From contig JBGCDT010000268.1 of assembly GCA_045105695.1 (NCBI GenBank), forward strand, positions 1 through 17,987: 17,987 bases of DNA. The letters are read 5' to 3'. Numbering within the stretch: position 1 is the first letter of the stretch; the number at the start of each line of letters is the position of its first letter. The notes below the pieces were generated by a model, which made no database searches, had not been told where the DNA came from, and was given only the letters and a program-made list of their open reading frames with translations. Below are positions 7,361 through 14,160 of this stretch, one piece after another. Made by a program: the position numbers and the translations under genes. The DNA is from CALGLS01 sp045105695. Lineage in GTDB: Bacteria; Bacteroidota; Bacteroidia; Chitinophagales; Saprospiraceae.

Positions 7361-7542
7361 TAATATGCCTCTCTTCCTTTCTGGCAGAATCATTGATATA
7401 AATATTATATGTTTTGTTTTGGTAATGTAATAGCTTCATAATCAAAGAGGTTACTCATAGCTGACGGCCTAATTTTACTGTACGAATAATAAAATAGGTA
7501 ATTAGCAATTTCAATTCAGAACAGAGTCTACACAAACAAACT

Positions 7543-7580
7543 ACTACTTCGGAGTCCTCTATTTCCTACTCCGAAGTAGT
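7543..7580 (+). promoter_or_regulatory. 13-bp leader stem-loop before the aspartic protease gene
   Basis: A perfect 13-bp inverted repeat (actacttcggagt 7543-7555, actccgaagtagt 7568-7580) encloses a 12-nt loop and ends 14 nt before the ATG at 7595. The upstream operon already has its own terminator at 7319, and no T tract follows here. A 5' leader hairpin that affects mRNA stability or translation, or an operator, is therefore more likely than a terminator. Confidence 0.55.
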
Positions 7581-7594
7581 TAAAATGATTCACT

Positions 7595-8563
7595 ATGAGA
7601 AAGCCGTTCCTTTTGCTGGGAATGTTGTTATTAATGCAACAATTCGTAGCACAGCAGCCAAATGCACATTTCGCTTCCAACACTTCTCAGAGTATGGAGC
7701 AATTTTTTTCTTCAGCTTCTCATCTAATTCGTACAAACTTTATTTCCTTTCATTTGAATGGTGGTCTTATTTTTTTCAAAGCTAAGCTCAATGGGGTTTC
7801 TGAGACTTTTGTCTTGGATACAGGTTCGCCTGGTCTATTGATTAATGAAAGAGTTAATCAAAAAACAGAGAATAGTTTCTCTGCTGTTGGTGTGAGTGGT
7901 GGGCTACATTTCCAGAAGGAGTATGGAAATACTTTTGAAATGGGGGAGACCCTTTGTGCAGATGTACATACGCTTTGTACCAACTTGTCTCACCTTGAAA
8001 AAGTGAAATCTCAACGTTTCAAAGGAATGGTTGGGCATGAATTACTAAAGAACAACGAAGTGGTATTAGATTATAAAAATAAACAAATGGGTTTGTTAGA
8101 AGGTGGTGCGAAGGAGGAGGTATCTGGTTACTATCGATCATCATCTGTACCCATAGACTTCCAACAACATTTTGCTGTAATTAAGGTGAAGATTGGTAGA
8201 AAAACATATCACTTTGGATTAGATACTGGTGCAGAAGTGAATATTATTGATGCTGATATTGCGAGGTGGTTGCCAAATCGATTGTTTGAAATAACAGAGA
8301 AAATCAAAATCAGAGGAGTCAGTAAAAAAGGGATTGGAACTAAGGTGGGGGAAATATCAAATTGTGAAATAGCGGGTAAGAAAGTAGAAGGAATGGAATT
8401 CGTTTTAATGGACATGGATGTATTGAACGAAGGCAGAAATCTGGAATTAGACGGCCTTCTAGGATTTCCGTTTTTATCTTCTGAGTTATTTTCAATAGAT
8501 TACGTAAGTGAATTGTTACACGTTTGGAAAGCTGAAGAGGAAGCTTTAGCTAAAAAACAATAA
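7595..8563 (+). CDS. Retropepsin-like aspartic protease with two DTG motifs
   Basis: The 322-residue protein starts with a signal peptide (1-20, LLLGMLLLMQQFVAQ) and is probably periplasmic or a lipid-free exported protein. Two catalytic-loop motifs are present: FVLDTGSPG with D75-T76-G77, and FGLDTGAEVN with D210-T211-G212. Each is followed about 70 residues later by a hydrophobic-glycine segment: MVGHELL...VVLDY (145-160), and LLGFPFLSSELFSIDY toward the end. This is the order expected for two copies of a retropepsin-type half in one chain, each supplying one aspartate of a pepsin-like active site. Substrate unknown. Its gene has its own leader hairpin and ends 1 nt from the convergent heme-protein gene, with no terminator between. 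The ATG at 7585 belongs to another frame and is not used. Confidence 0.82.
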   Translation: MRKPFLLLGMLLLMQQFVAQQPNAHFASNTSQSMEQFFSSASHLIRTNFISFHLNGGLIFFKAKLNGVSETFVLDTGSPGLLINERVNQKTENSFSAVGVSGGLHFQKEYGNTFEMGETLCADVHTLCTNLSHLEKVKSQRFKGMVGHELLKNNEVVLDYKNKQMGLLEGGAKEEVSGYYRSSSVPIDFQQHFAVIKVKIGRKTYHFGLDTGAEVNIIDADIARWLPNRLFEITEKIKIRGVSKKGIGTKVGEISNCEIAGKKVEGMEFVLMDMDVLNEGRNLELDGLLGFPFLSSELFSIDYVSELLHVWKAEEEALAKKQ

Positions 8564-8564
8564 A

Positions 8565-9002
8565 CTACTTAATTGACTCAAACCAATCGGCCAATTCCTT
8601 TCTCTGTTCTTTCGTAATTCTAGCTTCAGAATGCGTAATAAGATAAGGCGTCAAAGGCATTCTCTTTTCAACAAGAACTTCCGCACATTCTTTCAATAAG
8701 TGTTTTTTTTCATCTGCTGGATAACTGGTCCAAGCTGAAAAATTCAACTCTTTTCTACCTTCGATGATGTGGCCCAAAATCCACTTGGAAAAAGGCATCA
8801 CTTCCGTATACCAAGGATATTCCGTTTCGTGAGAATGACAATCGTAGCAAGCTTCTTTGAGCATCTTAGTCATTGTAGCGGGCGGTTGTATCGTTGCTAC
8901 AAAATCCTGCTTTACGTCTACAGGTGGATTTGTTTTATCAATTCGGTAGAATTGCATAATGATGAAGAGTGGTATTAAAACTAGGAGTATTTTTCTGAGC
9001 AT
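8565..9002 (-). CDS. Membrane-anchored heme-binding (CxxCH) protein, Haem_bd family
   Basis: The 145-residue protein has an N-terminal membrane anchor (about 4-18) and one c-type heme motif, CYDCH (52-56), followed by SHETEYPWYTEVMP. Further on are a conserved-looking MPLTPY (115-120) and THSEARIT, then a helical C-terminal end. This layout fits the Haem_bd domain family common in Bacteroidota, thought to bind heme on the periplasmic side. The role (electron transfer or sensing) is not known. The gene converges with the protease gene; the two stop codons are 1 nt apart. Its promoter would lie in 9003-9212, shared with aroE. Confidence 0.85.
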   Translation of the reverse strand: MLRKILLVLIPLFIIMQFYRIDKTNPPVDVKQDFVATIQPPATMTKMLKEACYDCHSHETEYPWYTEVMPFSKWILGHIIEGRKELNFSAWTSYPADEKKHLLKECAEVLVEKRMPLTPYLITHSEARITKEQRKELADWFESIK

Positions 9003-9071
9003 GGTTGTAAATTTAATGATGTGTTTTTTGGTTCACTGATTTGGCTTAGACCATACAAAGAGTAGCACCAG

Positions 9072-9083
9072 CTGTAGCTACAG
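9072..9083. promoter_or_regulatory. 12-bp perfect palindrome in the heme-protein/aroE divergent region
   Basis: ctgtagctacag is perfectly self-complementary and lies in the 210-bp gap between two divergent genes, 70 nt before the heme-protein start. An operator is possible; nothing else supports it. Confidence 0.25.
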
Positions 9084-9212
9084 TGTAGCGGCAATATATT
9101 ACGTGACCTTAAAAAAACCAAAGATAAGTTTCTGCCATCAAAACCAAAGTTAATTGCAAAACAATATTTACAGCTTCTTGTTTCTAAAAATGTAGATCAC
9201 CAAAAATAATTT

Positions 9213-9962
9213 ATGCCTCAGTTCGGACTTATCGGTTATCCACTGTCACATTCCTTTTCAGGGAAGTACTTTTCAGAAAAGTTTTCAAAAGCTGGCTTGG
9301 TGGATTATGGCTATGACCTATTTCCATTGAGTTCAATAGTTGAACTTCCAGATTTATTAGCTACTCATAAAGACCTTGCTGGACTTAATGTGACCATTCC
9401 ATACAAAGAACAAGTTCTACCTTACTTAGAAGAGCTTACAGAGGAGGCAAAGGAAATTGGTGCGGTGAATTGTATTTCTATAAATAATGGAAAACTAAAG
9501 GGACACAATACAGATGTCTATGGTTTTGAGATTTCATTATTAAAATTGTTAAACAATCAATCTGTAAAAGGAGCTCTGATACTAGGAACGGGAGGCGCAG
9601 CTAAAGCGATCCAATTTGTTTTGAATAAACTTAAAATCCCTTTCAAGCTCATTTCCCGAAAGGCCAATAAAGGTGATTTGACTTATGCTGAAATTGATAA
9701 AGAGGTACTCCAGGCCTTTCCACTTATTGTAAATACGACTCCGCTTGGAATGTATCCAAATATAAACACTGCCCCTGATTTGCCATATGAGTATTTAACA
9801 AGTGAGAATAAACTATACGATTTAATATATAATCCCGAAAAAACCTTATTTTTGAACAACGGTTTGGGAAAAAACTGCGCAACTATGAATGGCTTGGAAA
9901 TGCTGACTCTCCAAGCTGAACGATCTTGGGAAATTTGGAAAGAAAGTAAGAATGAAACTTAA
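9213..9962 (+). CDS. aroE: Shikimate 5-dehydrogenase (NADP+)
   Basis: The 249-residue cytoplasmic enzyme reduces 3-dehydroshikimate to shikimate in aromatic amino-acid synthesis. Family landmarks are all present: substrate-binding PLSHSFS (10-16), NVTIPYKEQ with the catalytic lysine K65, GAVNCI (83-88), GHNTDVYGF with D101, the nucleotide-binding loop LGTGGAAKAI (124-133) followed by SRK (148-150) where NADP phosphate is normally bound, NTTPLGMYP (174-182), and YDLIYNP (202-208). It is about 20 residues shorter than the E. coli enzyme, as is usual for Bacteroidota. The proline dehydrogenase gene follows after 59 nt on the same strand with no terminator between, so the two may be co-transcribed although their pathways differ. 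Confidence 0.97.
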   Translation: MPQFGLIGYPLSHSFSGKYFSEKFSKAGLVDYGYDLFPLSSIVELPDLLATHKDLAGLNVTIPYKEQVLPYLEELTEEAKEIGAVNCISINNGKLKGHNTDVYGFEISLLKLLNNQSVKGALILGTGGAAKAIQFVLNKLKIPFKLISRKANKGDLTYAEIDKEVLQAFPLIVNTTPLGMYPNINTAPDLPYEYLTSENKLYDLIYNPEKTLFLNNGLGKNCATMNGLEMLTLQAERSWEIWKESKNET

Positions 9963-10021
9963 GGGAAAATCTGTTTCATTTCATTAGACTCAATTCCAGA
10001 GAAAGCATAAATAAACATACT

Positions 10022-11248
10022 ATGGCTGTTAATCATACAGAAACCAGTACTAATTCAATGAAGCCCATTGACGATATCCTAGATTTTAAAAACACTAAAA
10101 TCGCTTTCGCAAACAAGTCTGACAAGGAACTTAAAAAGACGGCTTGGCTTTTCAGCATGATGAATAGAGCATGGCTGGTAGATGCGCTCTCTCCAGTAGG
10201 CCTGCTTGCTATTCGGTGGCGTTTGCCCTTTGTAAAACCAATTATCAAAGCTACGATCTTCGAACAGTTCGTAGGTGGAACAACCCTTCTTGATTCTCAG
10301 TCTTCCATTCAAAATCTATATCATAATAATGTTGTTTCGGTTCTTGATTATAGTGCTGAAGCTAAGGCGTCTGAAAAGGATTTCAATATCACGATGAATG
10401 AAAACATTCGGGCCATTGAGTTTGCACAAACAAATGATTCTGTACCGATTATTGTTTCTAAAATTAGTGGACTGGCTCGGTTCGGTTTATTGGAAGAAAT
10501 TCAAAAAGGAGACGCCTTTTCCAGAGAAACAAGAATTGAATACCGCAATGTCCTTAAGCGAATTGATTCTATCTGTCATGTTGCTCATGAGCGAAACGTT
10601 GGTATTTTCATAGATGCGGAGGAGAGTTGGATTCAGGACGCTATCGATCACCTGGCTTACGTGATGATGAAGCGTTACAATAAAGAAAAAGTCATTGTTT
10701 ATAATACCTTTCAGATGTATCGTCATGATCGATTGCAATTTATGATGGACATGCACGAAAAAGCAAAGCAAGAAGGATTTCTTCTAGGAGCAAAAATAGT
10801 TCGCGGAGCCTACATGGATAAGGAGAGGGAACGCGCGGAAGAAATGGGCTATCCTTCGCCAATTCAAGTCAACAAGGAAGCGACAGATGAAGCTTATAAC
10901 CTTGCCTTGCGTTACTGTATTAAAAACTACAAAGAGATTGCGATTTGCAACGCTACTCACAATGCAGAAAGCAGTAAGCTTTTCGCAAAATTGATACACG
11001 AAAATAACTTACCTAAAGATCATCCACATCTCAACTTTTGCCAACTTTATGGTATGAGCGATCACCTGACTTTTAACTTAGCGGATGCAGGTTTTAATGT
11101 TGCGAAGTATTTGGTCTATGGACAAATTGAAGAGGTGGTTCCGTACTTGGTTAGAAGAGCTAAAGAGAACTCATCAGTGACGGGTGATATGAGTCGAGAG
11201 TATGAATTGGTGATGACGGAAGTGCGGAGGAGAGGGAAGGAAGCTTAG
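10022..11248 (+). CDS. Proline dehydrogenase (monofunctional, FAD-dependent)
   Basis: The 408-residue enzyme oxidises L-proline to pyrroline-5-carboxylate and passes electrons to the respiratory quinone pool from the inner face of the membrane. The FAD-binding barrel spans about 100-390, with IDAEES (197-202), YNTFQMY (227-233), AKIVRGAYMDKERERAEE (257-274), FCQLYGMSD (339-347), and YLVRRAKENSS (375-385). In PutA/ProDH enzymes the two adjacent arginines of the last segment (here R378-R379) hold the substrate carboxylate. No P5C dehydrogenase domain is attached and none is encoded nearby, so the second step must be elsewhere. An internal Met at residue 13 is an alternative start. A 17-bp terminator follows the stop. 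Confidence 0.95.
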   Translation: MAVNHTETSTNSMKPIDDILDFKNTKIAFANKSDKELKKTAWLFSMMNRAWLVDALSPVGLLAIRWRLPFVKPIIKATIFEQFVGGTTLLDSQSSIQNLYHNNVVSVLDYSAEAKASEKDFNITMNENIRAIEFAQTNDSVPIIVSKISGLARFGLLEEIQKGDAFSRETRIEYRNVLKRIDSICHVAHERNVGIFIDAEESWIQDAIDHLAYVMMKRYNKEKVIVYNTFQMYRHDRLQFMMDMHEKAKQEGFLLGAKIVRGAYMDKERERAEEMGYPSPIQVNKEATDEAYNLALRYCIKNYKEIAICNATHNAESSKLFAKLIHENNLPKDHPHLNFCQLYGMSDHLTFNLADAGFNVAKYLVYGQIEEVVPYLVRRAKENSSVTGDMSREYELVMTEVRRRGKEA

Positions 11249-11253
11249 GAATG

Positions 11254-11295
11254 GAAAATACTTTGATGCAAAAGTGAATGCGTCAAAGTATTTTC
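11254..11295. terminator. Bidirectional terminator between proline dehydrogenase and RidA-family genes
   Basis: A 13-bp perfect stem (gaaaatactttga 11254-11266, tcaaagtattttc 11283-11295) extends inward by four more pairs (one G-T) to an 8-nt loop. A and T runs on the two arms give a T tract on either strand. It lies 6 nt after one stop and 25 nt beyond the other, between convergent genes. Confidence 0.8.
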
Positions 11296-11319
11296 TAACA
11301 ATAGTTCTACAAATTAAAA

Positions 11320-11754
11320 TTAATTAAAAGGATTCCCAGTTTTCGCAGTCGGATGAACCGCTGTAACTTCCACTTCTACCAACATCTCTGGGTCCAACAG
11401 TGCACTTACTTGCAAAACGGTACAAACTGGTTTTATATCAGAGAAGAATAAATTATGTGCCTTAGCGACATCTTCCCAGTTGTCTATGTTTGTTAGATAA
11501 ATTCTAGTTCTAGTAACTGCCTCTAAGGGTGTCCCTGCTCTTGATAATACTCGTTCTATAAGATTGAAAATAAAGCGGGCTTGTTCAAAAGCATTTCCTA
11601 CTCCTACAACTTCTCCATTTCGGGCTGCGGTAGTTCCACCAACTTCAATTAAATCTCCAACTCGCACAGCGCGGGACGAACCTAGTATATCTTCCCAAGG
11701 GCCTCCTGAGCTATAGTTTTTTCTTTTTAGTAAATTATGATCTGGTAATGACAT
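11320..11754 (-). CDS. RidA/YjgF/UK114-family protein lacking the deaminase arginine
   Basis: The 144-residue protein has the chorismate-mutase-like Rid fold signature: SRAVRVGDLIEVGGTTA (27-43), RTRIYLTNIDNWEDVAKAH (82-100), and SALLDPEMLVEVEVTAVHP (117-135). In the RidA enzymes that hydrolyse reactive enamines and imines, an arginine (R105 in E. coli) precedes the last strands. Here the aligned stretch reads KPVCTVLQV, with cysteine C111 at that position. I therefore expect a member of a Rid subgroup without classic imine deaminase activity; such subgroups exist and their roles are mostly unknown. Family assignment is firm, function is not. It is transcribed away from the hydroxylase gene, with an operator-like dyad 35 nt before its start. 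Confidence 0.9.
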   Translation of the reverse strand: MSLPDHNLLKRKNYSSGGPWEDILGSSRAVRVGDLIEVGGTTAARNGEVVGVGNAFEQARFIFNLIERVLSRAGTPLEAVTRTRIYLTNIDNWEDVAKAHNLFFSDIKPVCTVLQVSALLDPEMLVEVEVTAVHPTAKTGNPFN

Positions 11755-12135
11755 GAGAGTCTTTTTTATATTCTATAATGTGTGGTATATTAACGACAGT
11801 ATCGTTAACAAAAGGGTGTTGGCTTCAAGACAGAAAGTACCTCGAAATCTAGTAGCGTTAAACCATTAGAATAGAGTGACGTTGATAGTCTTGAGAAGCG
11901 GTTTTTGAAAATCTGGTGGTGATATAGTACAGCTCCGATTGAGAGTCTTCAGAGCGGAAAAGGATCGCAATATTAACTGCAATTTTGTTGTGTCTCAAAG
12001 TATTAAAACGAATATACGCATACTTTCAAATTATAAAGCACCACTGAATTGTAATTTTAAAAATTGCCAGAAATAGGGTAGTGGAAAGCAGTACATTTAG
12101 ATACATTGCTACCCTAAAAGGATTAAAAAATAATT
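11755..12135. other. 381-bp divergent intergenic region
   Basis: No gene was seen. It holds an operator-like dyad at 11790-11808. A long-range inverted repeat (gcttcaagac 11823-11832 region with gtcttgagaagc 11888-11899, one bulge) is followed by gttttt. An 8-bp inverted repeat (tagggtag 12074-12081, ctacccta 12109-12116) ends 19 nt before the ATG at 12136. Within the loop of that repeat, TACATTTA (12092-12099) is one base off the Bacteroidota -7 element, but no partner element is well placed. Confidence 0.5.
11790..11808. promoter_or_regulatory. Operator-like dyad upstream of the RidA-family gene
   Basis: A perfect 7-bp inverted repeat, ttaacga-N5-tcgttaa, has its near edge 35 nt before the minus-strand start at 11754. 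The size and spacing are typical of a binding site for a dimeric repressor. No regulator gene is nearby. Confidence 0.35.
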
Positions 12136-13137
12136 ATGGAAAAGTACTTAGATATTTTTTTACAAGCTTACAAGAATTACGGTTCCTACTTATGGAGAGA
12201 GCTGACTTTTGCGGTAGAGCCTTGGTACCACAATTACTTCTTTTGGCTGATGCTGGTTTCCTTGTTTTTCTTTGCAGTAGAAATTGCTGTTCCCTGGAGA
12301 AAGAAACAGAGTGTTTTTAGAAAAGACTTTTGGTTGGATTTCTTTTACATGTTTTTCAACTTCTTTCTGTTTTCCCTTATTATTTACAATGCTGCTTCTG
12401 ATGTTTTTGTTAATCTATTTAAAGATGCTTTGGCCACAGTAGGGATAACTAATTTGTTGGCCTTGGAAGTACAGACCTGGCCGTTATGGGGGCACCTGTT
12501 ACTCGGTTTCTTTGTTCGTGATTTTGTGCAATGGTGGATTCACAGATTGCTTCATAAATCACCTCGCCTTTGGGAGTTTCACAAAGTTCATCACTCTGTC
12601 GAGCAAATGGGGTTTGCAGCCCACCTGCGTTATCATTGGATGGAGAACATCGTTTATCGAACCTTGGAATATCTTCCTTTGGCGATGATTGGAATTGGAC
12701 TGCGTGATTTCTTTATCATACATATTTTTACATTGGCTGTAGGCCATTACAACCATTCTAATATAACAGTGAGTGGAAAAGTGAAAGGAGGTATTTTCGG
12801 TTTCCTAGTTGGGTTGGTAATTGTAACTTCGTTTACATTCAAACTAATGATTGCAGCGGCTGTTCTAAGTGTAGCTACTCTTGTCGGAATTGTATTGTTA
12901 GCACCATTGATGAAATACATTTTCAATAGCCCTGAAATGCACATCTGGCATCACTCTTATGATCTGCCTGAAGACAGAAGAACGGGAGTCAACTTTGGAT
13001 TGACTTTGAGTATCTGGGATTGGGTTTTTGGTACCGCTTATATCCCTCATGATGGAAGAGATATTCGTCTTGGCTTTCCGGGAGTGGAAGAATTCCCTAA
13101 GAACTTTGTCGATCAGAATTTACACGGGTTTAAGTAA
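12136..13137 (+). CDS. Fatty acid hydroxylase / sterol desaturase-family membrane protein
   Basis: The 333-residue integral membrane protein has the histidine boxes of the non-heme di-iron hydroxylase superfamily: HRLLH (136-140), HKVHH (149-153), GHYNH (203-207) and HIWHH (269-273). The end has the usual NFG...WDWVFGTAY (286-302). Hydrophobic segments flank the boxes (about 34-52, 66-88, 117-127, 180-200). Members use O2 to hydroxylate or desaturate lipid substrates; this substrate cannot be predicted. An extra hydrophobic stretch (about 214-257, two likely helices) separates the NHSN and HIWHH boxes, where many relatives have only about 15-20 residues. The start follows an A-rich context; the frame beginning at 12081 is a shadow. 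It converges with yebC across a strong shared terminator. Confidence 0.88.
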   Translation: MEKYLDIFLQAYKNYGSYLWRELTFAVEPWYHNYFFWLMLVSLFFFAVEIAVPWRKKQSVFRKDFWLDFFYMFFNFFLFSLIIYNAASDVFVNLFKDALATVGITNLLALEVQTWPLWGHLLLGFFVRDFVQWWIHRLLHKSPRLWEFHKVHHSVEQMGFAAHLRYHWMENIVYRTLEYLPLAMIGIGLRDFFIIHIFTLAVGHYNHSNITVSGKVKGGIFGFLVGLVIVTSFTFKLMIAAAVLSVATLVGIVLLAPLMKYIFNSPEMHIWHHSYDLPEDRRTGVNFGLTLSIWDWVFGTAYIPHDGRDIRLGFPGVEEFPKNFVDQNLHGFK

Positions 13138-13141
13138 AATG

Positions 13142-13182
13142 AAAAGCCTGTTCTTTGAATTTCAATCAAAGAACAGGCTTTT
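13142..13182. terminator. Bidirectional terminator between hydroxylase and yebC genes
   Basis: A perfect 17-bp stem (13142-13158 with 13166-13182) encloses a 7-nt loop. One arm starts with AAAA and the other ends in TTTT, so it can terminate both convergent genes, whose stops lie at 13137 and 13205. Confidence 0.92.
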
Positions 13183-13204
13183 ATTTAGAAGCGTCATTAT
13201 TTTA

Positions 13205-13945
13205 CTATCCCATATTATGGTAAACATTCTGCACATCATCGTCCTCTTCCAGTCGCTCCAATAATTTATCAACTTCTTCTTCCTGCTCCGCCGTTAATTT
13301 TTTTGTATTCGCAGGAATTCTTTCAAAACCAGAAGAAACGATCTCAAATCCTCGTCTTTCTAACTCTGATTGTAGGGATCCAAAGTTTTCAAAAGAACCA
13401 TAAATCATAATGGAAGCTGCTTCCTCTTCTTCACCATCTGTACTTCCTTCGTCGACAAAAATCTCCTCTGCTCCAAAGTCAATCAATTCTAACTCCAGCT
13501 CTTCTACATCCAACTCGTCCTGCATCGGGATTTTAAACTGACACTGACGATCAAACATAAAAGCGACAGAGCCAGAGGTTCCTAAATTCCCATTACACTT
13601 ATTGAAGTGAGAACGTACGTTAGCCACCGTTCTGTTGTTATTATCTGTAGCGGTTTCTACGAGTACAGCAATACCATGAGGGCCATATCCTTCGAAGAGG
13701 ACTTCCTTATAATCTGAAGTATCTTTATCTGTCGCTCGCTTTATCGCTCGTTCCACATTATCCTTCGGCATGTTGGCTGCCTTGGCATTTTGTATGACTG
13801 CTCTCAACTGAGAATTAGTATCTGGATCAGGGCCTCCTGATTTTACAGCGATTACAATGTCCTTTCCTATACGAGTAAAAGTCTTGGCCATAGCTGACCA
13901 ACGTTTCATCTTTCTAGCCTTACGAAATTCAAATGCTCTTCCCAT
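13205..13945 (-). CDS. yebC: YebC/TACO1-family protein
   Basis: The 246-residue protein has the full family length and order: a basic N-terminus MGRAFEFRKARKMKRW in the Bacteroidota style, GGPDPDTNSQLR (37-48), NMPKDNVERAIKRA (58-71), FEGYGPHG (84-91), NRTVANVRSHFNKCNGNLG (104-122), GSVAFMF (125-131), an acidic stretch (about 166-177), and a C-terminal domain. YebC proteins were annotated as DNA-binding regulators (PmpR), but TACO1 and bacterial YebC are now linked to relieving ribosome stalling, for example at proline runs. A cytoplasmic translation role is therefore the better guess. It is single-gene and shares the terminator at 13142-13182. Confidence 0.95.
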   Translation of the reverse strand: MGRAFEFRKARKMKRWSAMAKTFTRIGKDIVIAVKSGGPDPDTNSQLRAVIQNAKAANMPKDNVERAIKRATDKDTSDYKEVLFEGYGPHGIAVLVETATDNNNRTVANVRSHFNKCNGNLGTSGSVAFMFDRQCQFKIPMQDELDVEELELELIDFGAEEIFVDEGSTDGEEEEAASIMIYGSFENFGSLQSELERRGFEIVSSGFERIPANTKKLTAEQEEEVDKLLERLEEDDDVQNVYHNMG

Positions 13946-14160
13946 TTTATATATTGAGTTTGATGATTAGTTTTAAAAACGCTGCAAAAATAATTTAATT
14001 CGTGAAAAGATCAAAAGGCGATTTGTTTTACCACGAAGGTAAAGAAGGAAGACGAAGGTTGTCTGTAGATTTTCTATAGCATTTATAAATCAATTCAGGA
14101 ATAATATCCTTCGATCGAAGCGCTGTTATAAGTGAACAGTCAAAAGTAAAGGTCAAAAAC
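13946..14160. other. Intergenic region with short repeats
   Basis: No gene was seen. ccacgaaggtaaagaaggaa followed by gacgaagg (14031-14058) is a degenerate repeat of a (c)acgaagg-type unit. cttcgatcgaag (14109-14120) is a perfect 12-bp palindrome 40 nt beyond the stop of the OmpA-domain gene. Neither makes a convincing terminator. Confidence 0.4.

Noticed and set aside
7585..7785. Plus-strand frame starting 10 nt before the protease ATG
   Set aside because: Overlaps the protease in another frame and ends early; the 7595 frame has the signal peptide and DTG motifs.
8549..8575. Terminator between the convergent protease and heme-protein genes
   Set aside because: Stops are 1 nt apart and no stem-loop with a T tract is visible around them.
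9003..9212. Possible Bacteroidota promoter elements for aroE (TAAGTTTC near 9125)
   Set aside because: One base off the -7 element and no TTTG at the right distance; not strong enough to call.
12081..12320. Plus-strand 79-codon frame before and across the hydroxylase start
   Set aside because: Out of frame with the hydroxylase; its residues mirror the hydroxylase codons and show no family.
14031..14120. acgaagg-type repeats and a cttcgatcgaag palindrome as a terminator for the OmpA-domain gene
   Set aside because: The palindrome has no loop and no T tract on the minus strand; low-complexity repeat only.
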